Assembly (NCBI GenBank): GCA_022827045.1
Contig: JAJDTQ010000029.1
Span: 1-7,298, forward strand
Length of the DNA stretch: 7,298 nucleotides
Direction: 5' to 3'
Source: Candidatus Binatia bacterium
GTDB lineage: Bacteria; Desulfobacterota_B; Binatia; UBA9968; JAJDTQ01
Both the position numbers and the translations under genes were made by a program. Below are positions 5,616-7,298 of the stretch, piece by piece (position 1 is the stretch's first letter; the number at the start of each line of letters is the position of its first letter). The notes below the pieces were generated by a model that was not told the DNA's origin, ran no database searches, and saw only the letters and a program-made list of their open reading frames with translations.

Positions 5616-6788
5616 ATGGCGGTTTCAGCCTTTGAGTACAGCAATCCGCGCGTGGAGCGCATCGTTTTCGGCCGTGGCGTGGTCAGGGAGCTCGCGGACG
5701 AGGTCCGGCGGCTGGAAGCGGGGCGCGTGTTCGTGGTGACCTCCCCGTCCATCACCAGGACCTATCTGCTGGACGCGGTGCGCGAGGCCCTGGGCGACAT
5801 GTGCGTGGGGATCTTCGACACGGTGCAGCCGCATTCGCCCACCGACTCCATCGGGGTGGCGGCGAAGCAGGCCGCCGATGCCGGCGCAGACGCCTTCGTC
5901 AGCGTCGGCGGCGGCAGTTCCATCGACACCGCCAAGGGCATGGCCGCGCTGCTGGCCGAAGGCCGGCCGCTCAAGGACCTGGCCACCCACTTCATCCCGC
6001 CCGACAAGAAGGAAGTGCCGCCCATGCCGGCGCCCAAGCTGCCGCACATCGCCATCCCGACGACCTTCTCCGGCGGCGAGTACAGCTATTCCGCCGGCTT
6101 GGCGGAAGGAGGCCACAAGCTCATCCTGGCCGATCCAAAGATGTCGCCGCGGACCGTCATGCTGGACCCGGAGGCGGCGCAGACCGCCCCGCCCAAGCTC
6201 CTGGCCGCGTCCGGGATGAACGCGCTGGCGCATTGCGTGGAGGCCGTCTACTCGACCCAGACCCAGATCCTGAGCCAGGCCTACTGCCTGGCGGCCATCG
6301 GGCCTATCACCACCTACCTGCCGCGCCTGGTGGCGGACATGAACGACATCGAGGCCATCGGCGAGATGCAGGTGGCCGCCACGCTCTCCAGCCTGGGCGT
6401 CTACAGCGCCTGGACCGGCATCCACCACGGTATCGTGCACGTCATCGGCGGCCGCTTCACCGTGCCGCACGCCAACATCCACGCTTTGATGCTGCCCTAC
6501 GCCATGCGCTGGAACCTTGACGGCACCACCGAAGCCATGGCGCGCATGGCCCGGGTCATGGGGGTCAACGAGCCCGACGACGTCAAGGCCGCGGCCGAGG
6601 CGCCCGAGGTGGTCTACCGCATGAACGTGGACATGGGGCTGCCGCTGCGGCTTCGGGACCTGGAGATCCCCCACGATGCGCTTCCCTCGCTGGCCGAGGC
6701 CGCCCTGGACGACATCAGCACCCACAACAACCCCAAGAAGATCCACTCGGCGTCGCAGGTGCTGGAGTGTTTGGAGATGGCCTGGTAG
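5616..6788 (+). CDS. Iron-type alcohol dehydrogenase family protein, maleylacetate-reductase-like
   Basis: A 390-residue group III (Fe-ADH fold) dehydrogenase. The N-terminal nucleotide-binding half carries VSVGGGSSIDTAKG (95-108) and IPTTFSGGEYS (147-157). The C-terminal helical half carries SGMNALAHCVEA (199-210) and a histidine-rich segment at 269-289 with H270, H271, H275, H285 and H289. In metal-dependent members such as lactaldehyde reductase the ligands are Asp, His, His, His. Here the Asp position is N202, while H206, H271 and H285 are retained. The GMNALAH and IHHxxxHxxGGxFxxPHA patterns resemble maleylacetate reductases, which reduce maleylacetate to 3-oxoadipate with NAD(P)H in aromatic ring-cleavage pathways. 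At 390 residues it is somewhat longer than the usual 350-360 of that branch. It appears monocistronic, with its own ribosome binding site and an inverted repeat downstream. The family is certain; maleylacetate as substrate is a hypothesis. Confidence 0.88.
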   Translation: MAVSAFEYSNPRVERIVFGRGVVRELADEVRRLEAGRVFVVTSPSITRTYLLDAVREALGDMCVGIFDTVQPHSPTDSIGVAAKQAADAGADAFVSVGGGSSIDTAKGMAALLAEGRPLKDLATHFIPPDKKEVPPMPAPKLPHIAIPTTFSGGEYSYSAGLAEGGHKLILADPKMSPRTVMLDPEAAQTAPPKLLAASGMNALAHCVEAVYSTQTQILSQAYCLAAIGPITTYLPRLVADMNDIEAIGEMQVAATLSSLGVYSAWTGIHHGIVHVIGGRFTVPHANIHALMLPYAMRWNLDGTTEAMARMARVMGVNEPDDVKAAAEAPEVVYRMNVDMGLPLRLRDLEIPHDALPSLAEAALDDISTHNNPKKIHSASQVLECLEMAW

Positions 6789-6813
6789 GGGGATCGGTGG
6801 TCCTGAGGTTGCG

Positions 6814-6926
6814 GCCCTTCGACTTCACTCGGCTGCGCCTCGCTACGCTCAGGGCGAACGGATTTGTCCTTAGAACGCCTTAACTTAACCGTTCGCCCTG
6901 AGTGTAGCGAAGCGAAGTCGAAGGGC
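6814..6926. repeat. Long imperfect inverted repeat in a convergent intergenic gap
   Basis: The arms are 6814-6861 (48 bases) and 6889-6926 (38 bases), separated by a 27-base AT-richer loop. They share 13 identical bases starting GCCCTTCGACTTC. They then share a 22-base block that includes CTCAGGGCGAACGG with one mismatch; the left arm carries about ten extra bases in between. Each arm can also fold on itself through GCCCT and AGGGC. It fills most of the 174-bp gap between the dehydrogenase gene and the converging hydrolase gene. It looks like an extragenic palindromic repeat of the type scattered through many environmental genomes, and could block transcription from both sides. No T tract follows the arms, so classical Rho-independent termination is not shown. 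Confidence 0.85.
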
Positions 6927-6962
6927 GCTTACCCGTTTCAGACGGTGTTTTCCAGCAGCCTG

Positions 6963-7298
6963 TTAGTGAGACGATACCAGGGACTGCGGGTTGTGTTTCA
7001 TCGCGGCATCGACCTCGTCGCGCGAGATTCCTTCGGCGAGCAGCCCCGCGCCGAGCTTCGCCAGTCCTTCCGCTGGAGCTACCCGATCCACCTGACCCAC
7101 GTCCGTCGACAAGATCGTTTGCTCCGCGCCCACGCGCCTCAGGATCGCCGCGGTCTCCGCGAACGATACCAGTCCCAGGTCCACCAGGATGAAGCTTAGC
7201 TCGATGTAGGCGCCGGCTGCGGCCAGTTCCGCCATCTCCGATACCTCGATCGCCGGGGGATCGTAACATGGGTGGGTGACGATGACCTTGCGGACGCC
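6963..7298 (-). CDS. Amidohydrolase-superfamily protein, DUF6282-like, C-terminal fragment cut by window edge
   Basis: The minus-strand frame is open from the right edge to TAA at 6963-6965, giving 111 residues of a protein whose N-terminus lies outside the window. An internal ATG at 7235 is not needed as a start, because the upstream codons read as sensible protein (KVIVTHPCYDPPAIE). Motifs typical of the C-terminal half of a TIM-barrel metal hydrolase are seen: the THP histidine (residue 9 of the fragment), AAAGAYIELSF (24-34), ILSTDVGQ (61-68) with a probable metal-binding Asp, and a terminal HNPQSLV (103-109). From memory the layout resembles DUF6282 family proteins, which are related to amidohydrolases and have no established function. 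It converges on the dehydrogenase gene across an inverted repeat. It is a distant relative, not a copy, of the two Amidohydro_2 proteins at the left. Confidence 0.78.
   Translation of the reverse strand, partial: GVRKVIVTHPCYDPPAIEVSEMAELAAAGAYIELSFILVDLGLVSFAETAAILRRVGAEQTILSTDVGQVDRVAPAEGLAKLGAGLLAEGISRDEVDAAMKHNPQSLVSSH

Noticed and set aside
5625..6746. Minus-strand open frame of 373 codons
   Set aside because: Antisense shadow of the dehydrogenase gene, which has clear family motifs and a strong ribosome binding site.
6933..6950. CCGT-TTCAG-ACGG hairpin followed by TGTTTT as a terminator for the dehydrogenase gene
   Set aside because: The stem is only four base pairs and the T run is broken, which is too weak to call. 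The larger inverted repeat just upstream is the better candidate.
6864..7199. Plus-strand open frame of 111 codons starting in the inverted repeat
   Set aside because: It starts inside the repeat loop and runs antisense to the DUF6282-like fragment, with no recognisable motif.
1..7298. CRISPR array, tRNA, rRNA or insertion sequence
   Set aside because: No regularly spaced direct repeats, cloverleaf-like sequences, rRNA signatures or transposase motifs were seen on either strand.

Overview
This is a GC-rich, tightly packed bacterial segment with long coding regions, purine-rich ribosome binding sites and GTG as well as ATG starts. No marker gene fixes the taxonomy. The gene mix (decarboxylase-type amidohydrolases, a biotin-free carboxyltransferase-like protein, a maleylacetate-reductase-like dehydrogenase, a DUF6282-like hydrolase) and an extragenic palindrome of the CCCTTCGAC...CTCAGGGCGAACGG kind would fit an uncultured soil or marine-sponge lineage such as Tectomicrobia or a deltaproteobacterial relative. 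That placement is inference from memory.

Layout: (1) Positions 1-3759, minus strand, hold an apparent three-gene operon transcribed right to left. First comes an oxaloacetate decarboxylase alpha/pyruvate carboxylase B-like carboxyltransferase (3759-2308). It is followed by an Amidohydro_2 protein (2209-1097) and a second, closely related Amidohydro_2 protein (1068 to the left edge, 3' end cut off). (2) Positions 3760-3871 are a divergent control region with candidate promoters for both directions and an imperfect palindrome. (3) Positions 3872-4536, plus strand, are a VapBC-type toxin-antitoxin module: a Phd/YefM antitoxin and a PIN-domain toxin. (4) Positions 4617-5504, plus strand, encode a ten-helix EamA/DMT transporter. 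(5) Positions 5616-6788, plus strand, encode an iron-type alcohol dehydrogenase of the maleylacetate reductase branch with a near-ideal ribosome binding site. (6) Positions 6789-6962 are a convergent intergenic gap with a long imperfect inverted repeat. (7) Positions 6963-7298, minus strand, are the C-terminal part of a DUF6282-like amidohydrolase-superfamily protein whose start lies beyond the right edge.

How the genes may work together: three of the seven genes are metal-dependent amidohydrolase-fold proteins, one is a carboxyl-transfer TIM barrel and one resembles a reductase for a ring-cleavage product. Known members of these families decarboxylate aromatic or ring-derived acids, move carboxyl groups on 2-oxo acids, and reduce maleylacetate. 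A catabolic role for aromatic or carboxylated substrates is therefore a reasonable hypothesis, with the transporter possibly moving a metabolite. None of this is proven by the sequence, and the toxin-antitoxin pair sits between the operon and the other genes as an apparently unrelated module.
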